Shown here in pieces: positions 30,267 to 40,236 of a DNA stretch of 64,000 nucleotides. The notes beneath the pieces were generated by a model. It did no database searches. It had not been told where the DNA came from and was given only the letters and a program-made list of their open reading frames with translations. This DNA is from Symbiodinium natans (Eukaryota > Sar > Dinophyceae > Suessiales > Symbiodiniaceae). The number at the start of each line of letters is the position of its first letter. The first letter of the stretch is position 1. The stretch lies in the NCBI GenBank assembly GCA_905221605.1, contig CAJNDS010000746.1, positions 705,461 through 769,460 on the forward strand, written 5' to 3'. Both the position numbers and the translations under genes were made by a program.

Positions 30267-30796
30267 CTGTATAGGATTTAGGGTTCGGGTTTGGGGTTCA
30301 GGGTTTAGGGTTTAGGGTTGGGGTTTGTAGGGTTTATATATAGGGTTTAGAGGGCTTGTAGGGTTTAGGGCTTGGGGTTTAGGTTTGTCGGGTTTGGGGT
30401 TTAGGGTGCAGAGCTCGGGCTTTGAACCCCGGAGTCCATCTTCTTGTCCTGAGCCCCTCCTCATAAGGGACCTTAAGGGTCATGTAGGGGCTACTTAGGT
30501 ATTTATGGACTGTGTAAGGTATATGTAGGGTATTTTGGCGAAGAAGGGTTAGGTATATGTAGGGTGTTTTGGGGAAGAAGGGCCCCTTTAAGGGGCCACT
30601 CCTTATATCCCTTAGTCGGGGTAACTTATGCTTTCCATTATCGGGTTTAAGAGGATTACGCTTAGGAAACGCTCTCAGGGGCTCTGAAGGGCCAACCCAG
30701 TCATAGAAGCCCCTAGGATCCTATAAATAGTAGGGACATGTCTGTACGACGAGACTGCAGTCCCCTCGCACGCGGATGACAGGAAAGGAAGGAGGG

Positions 30797-30923
30797 GTTT
30801 GGGGTTTGGGGTTTGGGGTTTGGGGTTTGGGGTTTGGGGTTTGGGGTTTGGGGTTTGGGGTTTGGGGTTTGGGGTTTGGGGTTTAGGGTTTAGGGTTTAG
30901 GGTTTAGGGTTTAGGGTTTGGGT
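30797..30923 (+). repeat. TTTGGGG array passing into TTTAGGG
   Basis: About 13 uniform TTTGGGG units, then about six TTTAGGG units, with a sharp switch near 30882. Confidence 0.9.
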
Positions 30924-30932
30924 GAAGTTGAC

Positions 30933-30984
30933 TCAACTGCTCCTGTGCGTGAAACATCCTGGACCCAAGCTGGCGGCTCGGGAG
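30933..30984 (-). CDS. Exon (region A)
   Basis: 17 codons, LPSRQLGSRMFHAQEQL, acceptor GGATACAG, donor A|GTCAAC. The plus strand is also open. Confidence 0.45.
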
Positions 30985-31158
30985 CTGTATCCAAAGTTAG
31001 GGTTTAGGGTTTAGGGTTTAGGGTTTAGGGCTCAGGGTTTAGGGTTAGGATTTAGGGCTTAGGGTTTAGCGTTTAGGGTGTAGGGTTTAGGGTTTGGCCT
31101 GCAAACTGTTTTGGGCAGGCTCTGGCATCTGTAGCGCAACGCAAATTCACAACCACAC

Positions 31159-31220
31159 GCTTTGCACCATGCCAAAGAGGGCATCGTTCCCCGGTTCTTT
31201 GCCGGTTTTTCGATTCCAAG
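31159..31220 (-). CDS. Exon, frame ambiguous (region A)
   Basis: Reads WNRKTGKEPGNDALFGMV then QS after TATCTAG, donor AGC|GTGTGG. A second frame is open through the same DNA (TLLDISSLESKNRQRTG) to a stop at 31073, so either may be used. Confidence 0.45.
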
Positions 31221-31239
31221 CTAGATATGTCCAGCAGTG

Positions 31240-31295
31240 TTGTACTTGATATTGAGGTTTCGCTCCTGTTCATCCAATCGTGCTTTGGAATGCAT
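31240..31295 (-). CDS. Possible first exon (region A)
   Basis: Starts ATG directly after an AAG acceptor: MHSKARLDEQERNLNI, with a GTACAA donor. Only 25 nt separate it from the next acceptor (CTAG). If real it may begin the region A gene. Confidence 0.4.
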
Positions 31296-31765
31296 CTTGC
31301 CAGGAACTTCCATCCAAGAGGAGCGCGGTAAGTTCAAAGGATCCTATAAACCCTACGCCCTGAAGCCCCAACCCATAAACCCTAGGCCTAAACCCTAAAC
31401 CCTATACCCTGTACCCTAAATTGCCCTAAATTATCCTAGGCCTGAATCCTAGGCCTAAACCCTAACCCCAAATATGCCGCAACCCCAAAAATGTCCTTGA
31501 TCATAATCCGGATCACCGAAACACCGCAACGTGCAGAATTCTAGACCCCATTCGAAACATCCGTGCGGCTAGCTCGGTCTAAACATTCCTAAAACCTAAA
31601 CCCTAAACCCTCGCCCCTTTTGGGATACCTAAAGTACGCGAACACACAAGGCTGATTTAGAGGATTACGAACCCGATCACAACCCGGGAGGATTCAGTGT
31701 TTAGGGTTTCGGGTTAGCTACAGGGTTTAGGGTTTAGGGTTTAGGGCCCCAAGCCTCAACAACCC
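31296..31765. other. Probable gap between two genes
   Basis: Follows the stop at 31766 of the next gene. Few telomere-type units; CCTAGGCCTAAACC-type variants near 31380-31460. Possible terminator and promoter region; no signal recognised. Confidence 0.35.
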
Positions 31766-31897
31766 TCATTGCTCCGAGCTCCTCGAGCTGGTTGGGGTGG
31801 CTGGGATGACAAGATCCCCCACAGCACCCAGAGGGGGAACGCCCTCCACCTGAATCGGGCGAAGAGCGCGGGGTGGTGGAACGTAGGGCTCACGCTG
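31766..31897 (-). CDS. Last exon of the 47.9-31.8 kb gene (stop at 31766)
   Basis: 43 codons then TGA: QREPYVPPPRALRPIQVEG, VPPLGAVGDLVIPATP, TSSRSSEQ-stop. The acceptor is CTGCAAG. Proline-rich, disordered end. It is long, reads cleanly to a stop and has no donor, so a terminal exon is the simplest reading. Confidence 0.6.
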   Translation of the reverse strand, partial: QREPYVPPPRALRPIQVEGVPPLGAVGDLVIPATPTSSRSSEQ

Positions 31898-32274
31898 CTT
31901 GCAGCTTAGGCGGTTTCGGGGGCTTAGAGGTTTGCAAATTCAGGATTTAAAGAGAGCTTCGGCAACCCTAAACCCTAAACCCTAAACCCCAGTTTAGACT
32001 CAGCGCAGACATGGTCCTCAGGTCCGTGCCAAATGGGGGGGGGGGGTTCCGCAATTTGGGGTACCTTCTTGGGGGATTTCTTCTACGTGGTTGCTGAGTT
32101 CATAAGCCCCCCAAAAAAGTACGCTTTCAGTTTTAATTATGGGGGATTGTAGTATCCCAAAAGTGTAAAGTGTACTCGCCCAGCTACGAAGTATATAGGG
32201 GTCCCGTATTACCGTGAACCCCAAAGTGACACACCATGCCCGTGTGTCCAGGTGAGGGCTGCGTCGGGGTTTTT

Positions 32275-32433
32275 TCATCTGCGAAGTCTGCCACAGGGCT
32301 TGTAGGTTGTAGGTTGAAGGGTGGCCTCAACAAAAATCTCCACCCTGTCAGCGAGAGGATGCGAGATGGCCCGCAGGTCCACGGCTCTCTGACCCAGAGC
32401 CATAGGCCGAAAGAACACCTCAACATTTGGCAC
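32275..32433 (-). CDS. Exon, hypothetical protein (region B)
   Basis: 52 open codons from a CGCCCACAG acceptor: VPNVEVFFRPMALGQRAVD, LRAISHPLADRVEIFVEA, TLQPTTYKPCG. A GC donor after VEIFVEA is possible; otherwise the frame stops at 32275. Strong beta/helix mix; family not recognised. Confidence 0.65.
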   Translation of the reverse strand: MPNVEVFFRPMALGQRAVDLRAISHPLADRVEIFVEATLQPTTYKPCGRLRR

Positions 32434-32705
32434 CTGTGGGCGCTGCTTGAACTCCTACCTGGACCACAAAGTATGTACAAACTATCACCCCAAATTAACC
32501 CATAACAAGGGCTGCTGACACTCAGGTCGGCGATTTGGTTCGGGGCTTCGGCTAGCCCCAACAAAAAAGGGAACCCTAAACCCTAAACCCTAAACCCTAA
32601 ACCCTAAACCCTAAACCCTAACCTATCCCACCTTTGCTAGGGATGGCCCTTATCTTGAACCCTCTAAGGGGAAATGTCACAAGGGGTTACCGAGGTGTAT
32701 CAAAA

Positions 32706-32806
32706 CTTGGGATGTTCCCCCTGATACGAACAGTCCTTAATCGAGATTATGTACCCCCTATGATGAACCCGATTAAGGACTGTTAGTAGAAGGGGGAACA
32801 TCTCAA
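32706..32806. repeat. Hairpin element F4, best copy
   Basis: TTGGGATGTTCCCCCT then AACAGTCCTTAATCG on the left; the inverted GATTAAGGACTGTTAGTAGA and AGGGGGAACATCTCAAG on the right. Confidence 0.8.
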
Positions 32807-32877
32807 GTCTAAGCTGCCCTACACCCTAAACCCCAAACCCTAACCGCTAAACCCTAAACCCTAAACACTAAAGTGGC

Positions 32878-32940
32878 CTTCGGCTGGTGTGGCCCATGCT
32901 CTGGAGGAATCTCGGAGTCCGTCGCCACAGTCGCCACTAC
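32878..32940 (-). CDS. Exon (region B)
   Basis: 21 codons, VVATVATDSEIPPEHGPHQPK, acceptor GGCGAG, GC donor; phase 0 both ends. CCC(T/C)AAA runs on both sides. Confidence 0.5.
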
Positions 32941-32954
32941 CTCGCCGAAGGCGG

Positions 32955-33065
32955 CCGTAGAAACCCCAAACCCCAAACCCCAAACCCTAAACCCCAAACC
33001 CTAAACCCCAAACCCCAAACCCTAAACCCTAAACCCTAAACCCTAGACTCCTAGACACTTAACCC
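32955..33065 (-). repeat. CCCCAAA/CCCTAAA array
   Basis: Mixed units, CCCCAAA first, then CCCTAAA. Confidence 0.8.
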
Positions 33066-33376
33066 TAAACCTTGAACCCTGAAAACGAACAAGTTCAGGA
33101 GCACGACGGTGCATGCGTCCGCATCCCTCTCTCTCTCTCTCTCTCCCTCCCCCGGTTTAGGGTTTAGGGTTTAGGGTTTAGGGTCTCCTCCCCTCTGTTC
33201 AAGGAGACCCTGCACTACGTACAGTACCCCATGCGCCTAAATCCTTTACCCTAAACGCACTCTATACTCTAAACCCTAAACCCGAAACCCTAAACCCACC
33301 CTACACTCCAAACCCTAACCCCTAAACCCGAAACCCGAAACCCTAAACCCTAAACTCTAAACCCCAATCCCGCAAC

Positions 33377-33432
33377 CCGGGCTCCTCCTCCAGCTGGCCA
33401 GGCAGAGTGGGTGTTCGCAGAGAGACCGAGGC
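33377..33432 (-). CDS. Exon (region B)
   Basis: 18 codons, ASVSLRTPTLPGQLEEEP, acceptor TTTCTTGAG, donor GG|GTTGCG. Confidence 0.5.
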
Positions 33433-33645
33433 CTCAAGAAATGTAAAATTCAGTGCTGGGTTTAGGGTTTGGGGTTTGGGGTTTGGGGTTTGGGGTTTAG
33501 GGTATAGGGTTTGGGTTGGGCGGGGGGGGGGGGGGCGCGGGGTGGGGTTAGAGTCTTGGATTTGGGCAAAAAATGTTACGGCTCGCGGGGGTGTGGGCTT
33601 GGGGTTCGGGTCTGTGAGATAGTTTTTTTCTGGCCGCCACTTCAC

Positions 33646-33744
33646 AGGCAGGTTTGTTGGTGTTGGGTTTTCTGCGGGGCTTTTAGGCAATCTTGTCTGC
33701 AACTGTTGCTGCTGTACGGGCCCTTCCAAGATTATGAAAACAAC
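33646..33744 (-). CDS. Exon, Gln-rich (region B)
   Basis: 33 codons, VVFIILEGPVQQQQLQTRL then PKSPAENPTPTNLP, after a TTTTTTGCTTCAG acceptor; donor CCT|GTGAAG. Phase 0 both ends. Confidence 0.5.
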
Positions 33745-34083
33745 CTGAAGCAAAAAAGAGGTGTTGAGGGGGCTCTGACCCCTCAAACCCGAAGCCCCTT
33801 AAAACCCAAAACTCTAAACTCCATACCAAGAAAGAACCCCCCCCCAAAAAAAAAAACAAATCAAGAATAAACATCACCATATTGCCCTAATAAGGAAGAA
33901 CATTCGTATTTTGCGGTGGTTGTTAAGGCAATGGTAGAAGACTGTGGAGAAGTCACCCTAAACCCTAGGCCCTAAACCCTAAACCCTAAATGCTGAACCC
34001 TAAACCCTAAACCCTAAACCCTAAACCCTAAACCCTAAACCCCAAACCCTAAACCCTAAACCCCACACCAAGACTATGGTCGC

Positions 34084-34134
34084 CTCGCCGTCCGAACTCT
34101 CTGCGTGTTTTGCCGCAGCGTCCGGCGACCGGGC
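34084..34134 (-). CDS. Exon (region B)
   Basis: 17 codons, ARSPDAAAKHAESSDGE, acceptor GATGCCAG, GC donor, in phase with the exon at 33744. CCCTAAA left, TTTAGGG right. Confidence 0.5.
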
Positions 34135-34156
34135 CTGGCATCGGCAAGATGTTGGA

Positions 34157-34245
34157 GGGTTTAGGGTTTAGGGTTTAGGGTTTAGGGTTTAGGGTTTAGG
34201 GTTTAGGGTTTAGGGTTTAGGGTTTAGGGTTTAGGGTTCAGGGTG
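34157..34245 (+). repeat. TTTAGGG array
   Basis: About 12 perfect units. Confidence 0.9.
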
Positions 34246-34736
34246 TACGGGGTTCAGGGTGTGGGTGAGATAGAGTCCTAAACCCTCGCCCTAATCCGCA
34301 ACCCTAGCCCTAATCCGCAACCCCGGGCCCTAAACCCTAAACCCAAAGCCCTAGGTTTCACATTGCGAGCGAGTTTCCTCCTTGAGCCGGTCTCCAGATT
34401 CCCCGAAACCCTTAAACCCGTCCGCGTTTCGTTAAGGGCCTTGTAGCCTATGGTTTGGTCCTATATATATATATATATATATATCCCAACTTAAGGCCCG
34501 AACCCCCCCCCCCCCCCCACCTCAATAAAATTGAGGGTTGAGGGTTTCGGGTCTTCCTGAGCCTACACCCTTTCTGCCCTTAACGCGCTTTCTTCAATCC
34601 CACAGGTAGGACCTGTTCCGACCCAGGGTCGCATTTTGGATATCTTTGAAAGATAGGGAAATTACTTGTCGAAAGCACTGGATCCTAACCAGAGCCAACC
34701 ACGAAGGGTGTGGGTTTAGGGTTTCGGGTGATCTAG

Positions 34737-34741
34737 CAACC

Positions 34742-34773
<32 letters not shown>

Positions 34774-34836
34774 GCCCTCAGCCCTCAGCCCTCAACCCTC
34801 AACCCTCAGCCCTCAACCCTCAACCCTCAACCCTAC
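34737..34836 (-). repeat. Homogenised CCCTCAA/CCCTCAG array
   Basis: About 14 units of CCCTCAA with CCCTCAG in runs; almost no CCCTAAA inside. Confidence 0.85.
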
Positions 34837-34846
34837 CACATCTGGC

Positions 34847-34907
34847 CTGCGGCTTCCCAAACCAAGGGCACTGCTTCAGCAGCCGCAAGCACGCAGACAG
34901 GCGCCTG
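34847..34907 (-). CDS. Exon, hydrophobic helix (region B)
   Basis: 20 codons, QAPVCVLAAAEAVPLVWEAA, acceptor AATGTAG, GC donor in phase 1. Confidence 0.55.
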
Positions 34908-35017
34908 CTACATTTACAGGGTGCGTTTTAGGGTTTAAGGTTTAGGGTTAAGAGTTTAAGGGTAGGGTTTTGCAGGGAAGGTTTAGGGTGTCTGGTGGGT
35001 CACCCGGTCACCCTTAC

Positions 35018-35089
35018 AATGCTGCTAGATATGAAGCCAACGCTTTAAAATCAAATCTGTAGGACTTGTACTGATACTCATCTCTCAAC
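35018..35089 (-). CDS. Exon (region B)
   Basis: One base plus 23 codons, LRDEYQYKSYRFDFKALA then SYLAA, acceptor ACGTGCAG and a consensus TT|GTAAGG donor. Clear coding composition, little GC bias. Confidence 0.65.
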
Positions 35090-35437
35090 CTGCACGTCTG
35101 CTTCTGCTTAGGGGGCCCCTTGTAAGGGCTAAGGGTGCAGCTTCTTGGGGGGATTTGGGCTCCTAGAACTATAGGGCATGAAAGGGGCTTAGGGTCTTTT
35201 TGAGGCTGAGCGGACAAACAATCTCCAACTGCACTTTCAGGTTCCTCCATTGACAGGCAGAAAAAATAGCTGTCACTCAAAACCCTAAACCTTAAACCCT
35301 AAACCCTAAACCCTAAACCCTAAACCCTAAACCCTAAACCGCGCACGCGCCCGCGCCCGCCCCCCAGGCCTCGCACCACCATTACCCTGTCCATTGATAA
35401 CCACGTGAACTCCAAAAGTGTTTCCTACCTCATTGTA

Positions 35438-35543
35438 ATCCTATACTCCCCTTAGAACCTTAACAAAAATAATGGTTTTAATATCCTCTTGGGGTTTATA
35501 TAAACAAAAATAATTACCAAGGGGGATATAGAATCTACTTGGG
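35438..35543. repeat. Repeat family F13, copy 1
   Basis: CCTATACTCCCCTTAGAACC...AATATCCTCTTGGGG...; related copy at 37975-38093. Confidence 0.5.
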
Positions 35544-35732
35544 CCCCAAAGTCCGCGAATGGCAGGTAGTTTAAGGCCCAAGTTCTCCCTATTTAGGTAC
35601 ATGGACCCTTAGGCCTTAGGGTTTAGGGTTTAGGGTTTAGGGTTTAGGGTTTATGGTCAGAATACACCTTATTTCGAACATGTACCTAAATAGGGACTAC
35701 TTGGGCCATCCTATTTGGGGACTTTGGTGCCC
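35535..35732. repeat. Hairpin element F8 with TTTAGGG in the loop
   Basis: Arms CTCCCTATTTAGGTACATG and CATGTACCTAAATAGGG pair, and GGGCCCCAAAGTC pairs with GACTTTGGTGCCC outside them. The loop between is a TTTAGGG array (about 35615-35653). Confidence 0.75.
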
Positions 35733-35817
35733 AGGAAATTATATCAAAATGAGGAACATGGACCTTGAGTGTCGATCAACCCTCAACCCTGTAAACTAGA
35801 TCTAGGCTGAGGACTCA

Positions 35818-35897
35818 GGTTTAGGGTTTAGGGTTTAGGGTTTAGGGTTTAGGGTTTAGGGTTTAGGGTTTAGGGTTTAGGGTTTAGGGTTTAGGGT
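35818..35897 (+). repeat. TTTAGGG array
   Basis: About 11 perfect units. Confidence 0.9.
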
Positions 35898-36249
35898 CCT
35901 GAAATCCTGCAACCCGAAACCCTGCAAAGCCTAAGCCCTAAACCCCAAACCCTAAACCCCAAACCCCAGACTTCGAAAATGCCACAAACTCACAAAGCTG
36001 TCTCAGCGAGGGGCAAATGCTTGGCTGAGAGTCTTGCAAGAACAGTGTGCAGAATTGACTGACATCATCACAAAACTGGAAGCATGATATGCCACATGTG
36101 CTGATTAAATCATCAGCTGTTTCACTTATATTGATCGCCCTGACTCCAAGTCCGTGTCAACCCTAAACCCCAAATCCCAAACCCCAAACCCTATACCCTA
36201 AACCCTGAACCCCAAACCCTGAACCCCAAACCCCACAGGACCTGGGTAC

Positions 36250-36285
36250 GTCGCGTTTTGGAACCTCCTTGCGCGCCTCAGGAGC
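36250..36285 (-). CDS. Exon (region B)
   Basis: 12 codons, APEARKEVPKRD, acceptor TCGCGAAG and donor GAC|GTACCC; CCCCAAA left, TTTAGGG right. Confidence 0.5.
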
Positions 36286-36309
36286 CTTCGCGACGGGATG
36301 GCTCGTTCG

Positions 36310-36380
36310 GGTTTAAGGTTTAGGGTTTAGGGTTTAGGGTTTAGGGTTTAGGGTTTAGGGTTTAGGGTTTAGGGTTTAGG
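36310..36380 (+). repeat. TTTAGGG array
   Basis: About ten units immediately beyond the exon acceptor. Confidence 0.85.
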
Positions 36381-36759
36381 GAAGGTTTAGGGTTTAGAAT
36401 TTGAGGTTGAGGGCTTACGGGTTTTGGGTTTGGGGTTTAGGGTTTTCGACTCAAATCTGCACCTGAAACTCTAAGGGCCCCAAGGGTTTAGGGTTAGGGT
36501 TAGGGGGGGCTGTGTGCGGCTGGTTGTGCGACAGGTCTCACAGAAATGCTGGCGACCCTCCTTTCAACAAAGTCCTATACCCAAAACCCAAAACCCTGCT
36601 CGAAAAATCCAACCGGGAAGTTCTGGAGATTCCAAGTACCTTCTGGGGATCCGGTTACCCCAAACAAAGACCAGGATTTAGAGAATCCCTCCCCACAAGT
36701 AGTCATCAACTGCAGCTGGAGGGTCGTCGGGGGGGAATCTAGGGCCCCAAAAAAGCACA

Positions 36760-37430
36760 CAAGCAAAAATTAGGAGAGGGATCTCCCATACAGACCCCCT
36801 TATAATGAGGTAACTGAGCTTGTAAGGGGCCGTGTGCTTTGTGGCAGTCGGAAAACGCACCGTTCTGCAAACATGGCCAAACATGTGGGAAAACGCACAC
36901 GTGCGGAAAACGCAGCAGGTCTTCGACAGCGAGAATCCTCGACAGAGGTCGTGTTTTCGTTGCGACTTGAGCGTTTTACCGAGGTAAAACGCGCGCTTTG
37001 CGCGGCAGGGTTTTGAAAAAGTTTTGTGTGTGTGAGAGAGTGTGTGAGTGTGTGTATGATGGCGTAGCCTAGGCTTGGAGGTAAGAGAAAAACACAGCAG
37101 TTTGTTTTGTCCTGCAACTTGCGAGGCTCGCAAAGGTAGGCGCACTGAAAGCTGGGGAGGTGCAATGGCTTTCACAGTACGTAGTTTCACAATGACGACA
37201 ATGAAAACATTAGTAAGGACTTGTTTGGGGCTTAGGCTTGGCGACTTTGTGGATGTTTTGACGCGCTTCCAATGTACGTAAGTCCCCCCCCCCCCCAACC
37301 CCCCAACCCCGCCCCCCCATCCCCCCAAACCGGGAAACCGCCAGGTGGAAACCAAGAGAAAGCAAAAAACAACCAAAAATAGCCCCGGACTCTTAGAGGC
37401 GCAGTCACCTTTGATGAAGCCCAATAAGGT
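36760..37430. other. Repeat-free segment with an AAAACGC motif cluster
   Basis: About 670 bp without telomere-type units. GAAAACGCA occurs at 36851, 36890 and 36906, and a perfect palindrome GCGTTTTACC-GA-GGTAAAACGC lies at 36971-36992. A GTGTGAG microsatellite follows at 37024-37055 and C tracts at 37283-37325. The long minus frame here (248 codons) is low complexity and unlikely to be a gene. Confidence 0.5.
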
Positions 37431-37465
37431 AGGGATATCCCTATAAAATGCTTGTGCCTTATCAG

Positions 37466-37575
37466 GGCCCTAAACCCTAAACCCTAAACCCTAAACCCTA
37501 AACCCTAAACCCTAAACCCTAAACCCTAAACCCTAAACCCTAAACCCTAAACCCTAAACCCTAAACCCTAAACCC
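37466..37575 (-). repeat. CCCTAAA array
   Basis: About 15 near-perfect units. Confidence 0.9.
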
Positions 37576-37743
37576 TAACCCTAAACCCTGTCCTCAGGGG
37601 GGGAAGTGCGACTCCTAGGCCGAACCCAGATCATGGAGTTGCCCCCGCGAGAAGTTCTCGGACGAAAGCTTCGAGGCTGCCCGAAACCCTAAACCCTAAA
37701 CCCTAAACCCTAAACCCTAAACCTTAACCCTAAACCCTAAACC

Positions 37744-37839
37744 CTAAAGTTGCAGCAGTTTGGCCTTGGAATCAGCCGCGGTCATGACTTTGTCGTCAGC
37801 ATAGTGGTGGTTCATGGCCCGGCGTTTCGTTGGCACATG
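37744..37839 (-). CDS. Possible exon, strand ambiguous
   Basis: Minus reading HVPTKRRAMNHHYADDKV then MTAADSKAKLLQL-stop, after a CTTGGAG acceptor. The plus strand is open over 37750-38001 (FGLGISRGHDFVVSIVVVHG). Minus is preferred for direction. Confidence 0.4.
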   Translation of the reverse strand, partial: HVPTKRRAMNHHYADDKVMTAADSKAKLLQL

Positions 37840-37974
37840 CTCCAAGGCGAAGATATTCCGTCCAGCTGCCCAGATGGAGAGCTAGCACTTCAGGGCACCT
37901 ACATACCTCGGCAAGTGTGGGCAACAAACGCCTCAAAGAATGGCTGCAAATCGCAGACACAGTTTGAGGCGCGC

Positions 37975-38093
37975 TACCCTATACTCCCCTTACAACCTTA
38001 ATAACTCAACAATGTGTGTAATATCCTCTTAGGCGTTTATGTGAACAAAAAACAATGATTCCCAAGGCGGATCTAGTACCTAGGAGGCCGACA
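37975..38093. repeat. Repeat family F13, copy 2
   Basis: Same CCTATACTCCCCTTA and AATATCCTCTTAGG blocks as at 35438. Confidence 0.5.
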
Positions 38094-38149
38094 GACTTCG
38101 GCAATGGCATTTTGCAGGCCAGCCAGGGTTTAGGGCTAAGGTGCTTCTA

Positions 38150-38226
38150 GCAACCAAAAACCGAAAAACCGAAAAACCGAAAAACCGAAAAACCGAAAAA
38201 CCGAAAAACCGAAAAACCGAAAAACC
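38150..38226 (-). repeat. AAAAACCG array
   Basis: About nine uniform 8-bp AAAAACCG units running directly into CCCTAAA units. Confidence 0.9.
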
Positions 38227-38328
38227 CTAAACCCTAAACCCTAAACCCTAAACCCTAAACCCTAAACCCTAAACCCTAATTAACCCTAAACCCTAAACCC
38301 TACACCCTAAACCCTAAACCCTAAACCC
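38227..38328 (-). repeat. CCCTAAA array
   Basis: CCCTAAA units with one CCCTAATTAA interruption. Confidence 0.9.
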
Positions 38329-38364
38329 CACCCCCAACAAAAACCCAAGTTGGGCCCTAATGGC

Positions 38365-38421
38365 CTCTCCGTCAGGCAGGCAGCGCGCGGACCGGCGGAA
38401 GCGCATGATTGCCGAGCGGGG
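38365..38421 (-). CDS. Exon, strand ambiguous (region B)
   Basis: 19 codons, PRSAIMRFRRSARCLPDGE, acceptor CACTGAAG, GC donor, phase 0 both ends. The plus reading QRADRRKRMIAERGFSEG to a stop is also attractive. Confidence 0.4.
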
Positions 38422-38936
38422 CTTCAGTGAAGGAGGGCTTCCGGACTGAGGGTTTGGGCAAGGGATCTGAAGTTGGGTTTAGGGTTTAGGGTTTAGGGTT
38501 TAAGGTTTAGGGTTCGGAGTTTGGGGTTTTGGGTTTAAGGTTTAGGGTTTCGGGTGTAGGGCTCCTTGAACCCTAAACTCAAGAACGTCTCCGGGACAGC
38601 GCGGGAACCAGAAGCCCAATGATTGGAGACAGCCCTGCTTGAGCCGGAGGAAGGGGTAAAGCTTACAAACCCACGCGGCGAAAGGAACAAGGAAAACTAA
38701 TTTTAAGAATGACACGAAGATGTGCTTATGCTTCGGTGTGCCACCACCCCTAAACCCTAAACCCTAGATTCTAGACCACTGAACCTAATGACCCTTCAGC
38801 CCCCATGGGGCACACCGACGAGTGGGGAGGTCTTTGGCAAACGTACGCGTAGATCTGAGGGTAGTTCCATGGTCCCGGTTTAGGGCTTAGGGCTTAGGGT
38901 TTAGGGTTTAGGGTTTAGGCTCTTTAAGGGGTCTAT

Positions 38937-39085
38937 ACGGAGTCCCCTTTTAAGAGGAATTTCCCAAAATAGGGGTACCACGTTTATACCCCAAATAGAA
39001 CACAATCCTCTTAATTAAAGGGGCCCCCCAAAACGGGTACCCCTATTTTTCGGAAACCCCCATATTAAGGGACCGTGTACCGACC
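38937..39085. repeat. Hairpin element F9, copy 1
   Basis: AAATAGGGGTACC and GGGTACCCCTATTTTTC arms; second copy at 57777. Confidence 0.6.
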
Positions 39086-39153
39086 TTATTACAAGCCAGG
39101 AACTGTAAAGCTCGAGGTCGGTTCTGACATCCTTGCTGCTGTCTTAGGGTTCA

Positions 39154-39298
39154 CCCTGAACCCTAAACCCTAAACCCTAAACCCTAAACCCTAAACCCTA
39201 GACCCTAGACCCTAGACCCTAAACCCTAAACCCTAACCCTAGACCCTAAACGCTAAACCCTAAACCCCAAACCCCAAACCCTAAACCCTAAACCCTAC
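39154..39298 (-). repeat. CCCTAAA array with CCCTAGA block
   Basis: CCCTAAA interrupted by three consecutive CCCTAGA units. Confidence 0.85.
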
Positions 39299-39599
39299 CC
39301 CGCCTTTACCCTAATGCTAGCTGCTAACGCCAACTCAGAGCACCTCAAAACTTGCTGAAAGGGTTTAGGGTTTGGGGTTTTCGTTGTCCAGTAGCCGAGG
39401 GAATTCAAGGTTAGCCTTTGGGATTGTGTTGAGATTATAACACCTCCCAAAGGTGCGAAGTTGCCTACCCTAGTACTAAGACAAAAGGCTAGCCTTGTTT
39501 TACCTTGCTGGGGTTTTAGCGTTTAGGGATTAGATATACCCACAAGGTTTAAGCTTGCCTACTCTTCTACCAAGAAAACCGCAGGGACTCCTCTTCATT

Positions 39600-39662
39600 T
39601 TAGGGCTTAGGGTTTAGGGTTTAGGGTTTAGGGTTTAGGGTTTAGGGTTTAGGGTTTAGGGT
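39600..39662 (+). repeat. TTTAGGG array
   Basis: About eight units. Confidence 0.85.
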
Positions 39663-39702
39663 GTATCATCCCGAAGCTACAAAAGTTTCGGGAGTGCTGA
39701 TG

Positions 39703-39872
39703 CTTAGCCCAGTAACCAGATTGTAGTAAGGGTACCCTATGTTTTGGGGCTGGCTTTGCTTTATAAGGGAACCTTGCCCCCTTAGGGTTTAGGGTTTAGG
39801 GTTTAGGGTTTAGGGTTTAGGGTTTAGGGTTTCCCAAAAAAAGAGAGAAAAGGGCACCGCTGGGCTACCAAG
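39703..39872. repeat. Hairpin element F2 with TTTAGGG in the loop
   Basis: Left arm TTAGCCCAGTAACCAGAT and right arm CACCGCTGGGCTACCAAG. A pure TTTAGGG array (39783-39831) sits where other F2 copies have a short spacer. Confidence 0.75.
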
Positions 39873-39920
39873 GAAGAACTCGTGGGGGCGGTGGCGAAAG
39901 TAGGGGCAAATCTTTCGAAG

Positions 39921-40014
39921 CACCCTAAACCCTAAACCCTAAACCCTAAACCCTAAACCCTAAACCCTAAACCCTAAACCCTAAACCCTAAACCCTAAAC
40001 CCTAAACCCTAAAC
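39921..40014 (-). repeat. CCCTAAA array abutting an exon
   Basis: About 13 perfect units whose last bases form the 5' splice site of the neighbouring exon. Confidence 0.9.
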
Positions 40015-40083
40015 CTGATTGACCAAGCGACTCAAGGCTCCCGCCTCTTCCAATGTGCCGCCGGCATCGTTGTCCGTGGCGAT
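40015..40083 (-). CDS. Exon with a telomere-repeat splice donor (region B)
   Basis: 23 codons, IATDNDAGGTLEEAGALS then RLVNQ, acceptor CGTACGCAG. The donor is CAG|GTTTAGGG, the first unit of the CCCTAAA (plus-strand) array 39921-40014. Phase 0 both ends, fitting 41463-41365 upstream and 38421 downstream. Confidence 0.7.
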
Positions 40084-40127
40084 CTGCGTACGTGAGAGAG
40101 GGCAAGAGCTTCTGATGGCAAAATGGT

Positions 40128-40236
40128 CCCAAAGAGCCCAATATTGCTTAATTAAGGAATATACCTTAAATCATATTAAGGGTCCCTATATGATTTAAGG
40201 AATATTCCTTAATTAAGCAATATTGGGCTCTTTGGG
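40128..40236. repeat. Hairpin element F1, near-perfect palindrome
   Basis: CCCAAAGAGCCCAATATTGC / GCAATATTGGGCTCTTTGGG arms with TTAATTAAGGAATAT inside; almost fully self-complementary. Confidence 0.9.

Larger units (their letters stand above)
5868..31295 (-). other. Region A: unidirectional series of short minus-strand exons
   Basis: About 27 minus-strand exon candidates over 25 kb, mean near 65 bp, no recognised domain. Phases agree in several runs (24204-23495-21868; 17273-16836; 16100-15869-15158-14842; 14257-14017; 9975-9100-8855) and disagree at other joins, so exons are missing or misplaced. It could be one gene or several. Confidence 0.45.

Noticed and set aside
33511-33870. 119-codon plus frame overlapping minus exons
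   Set aside because: Starts in G-rich TTTGGGG repeats and lacks splice logic; the minus frames here are better.
36678-37424. 248-codon minus-strand frame, the longest open frame in the window
   Set aside because: Composition is that of simple repeats (GTGTGA, G tracts) with no protein-like pattern; probably open by chance.
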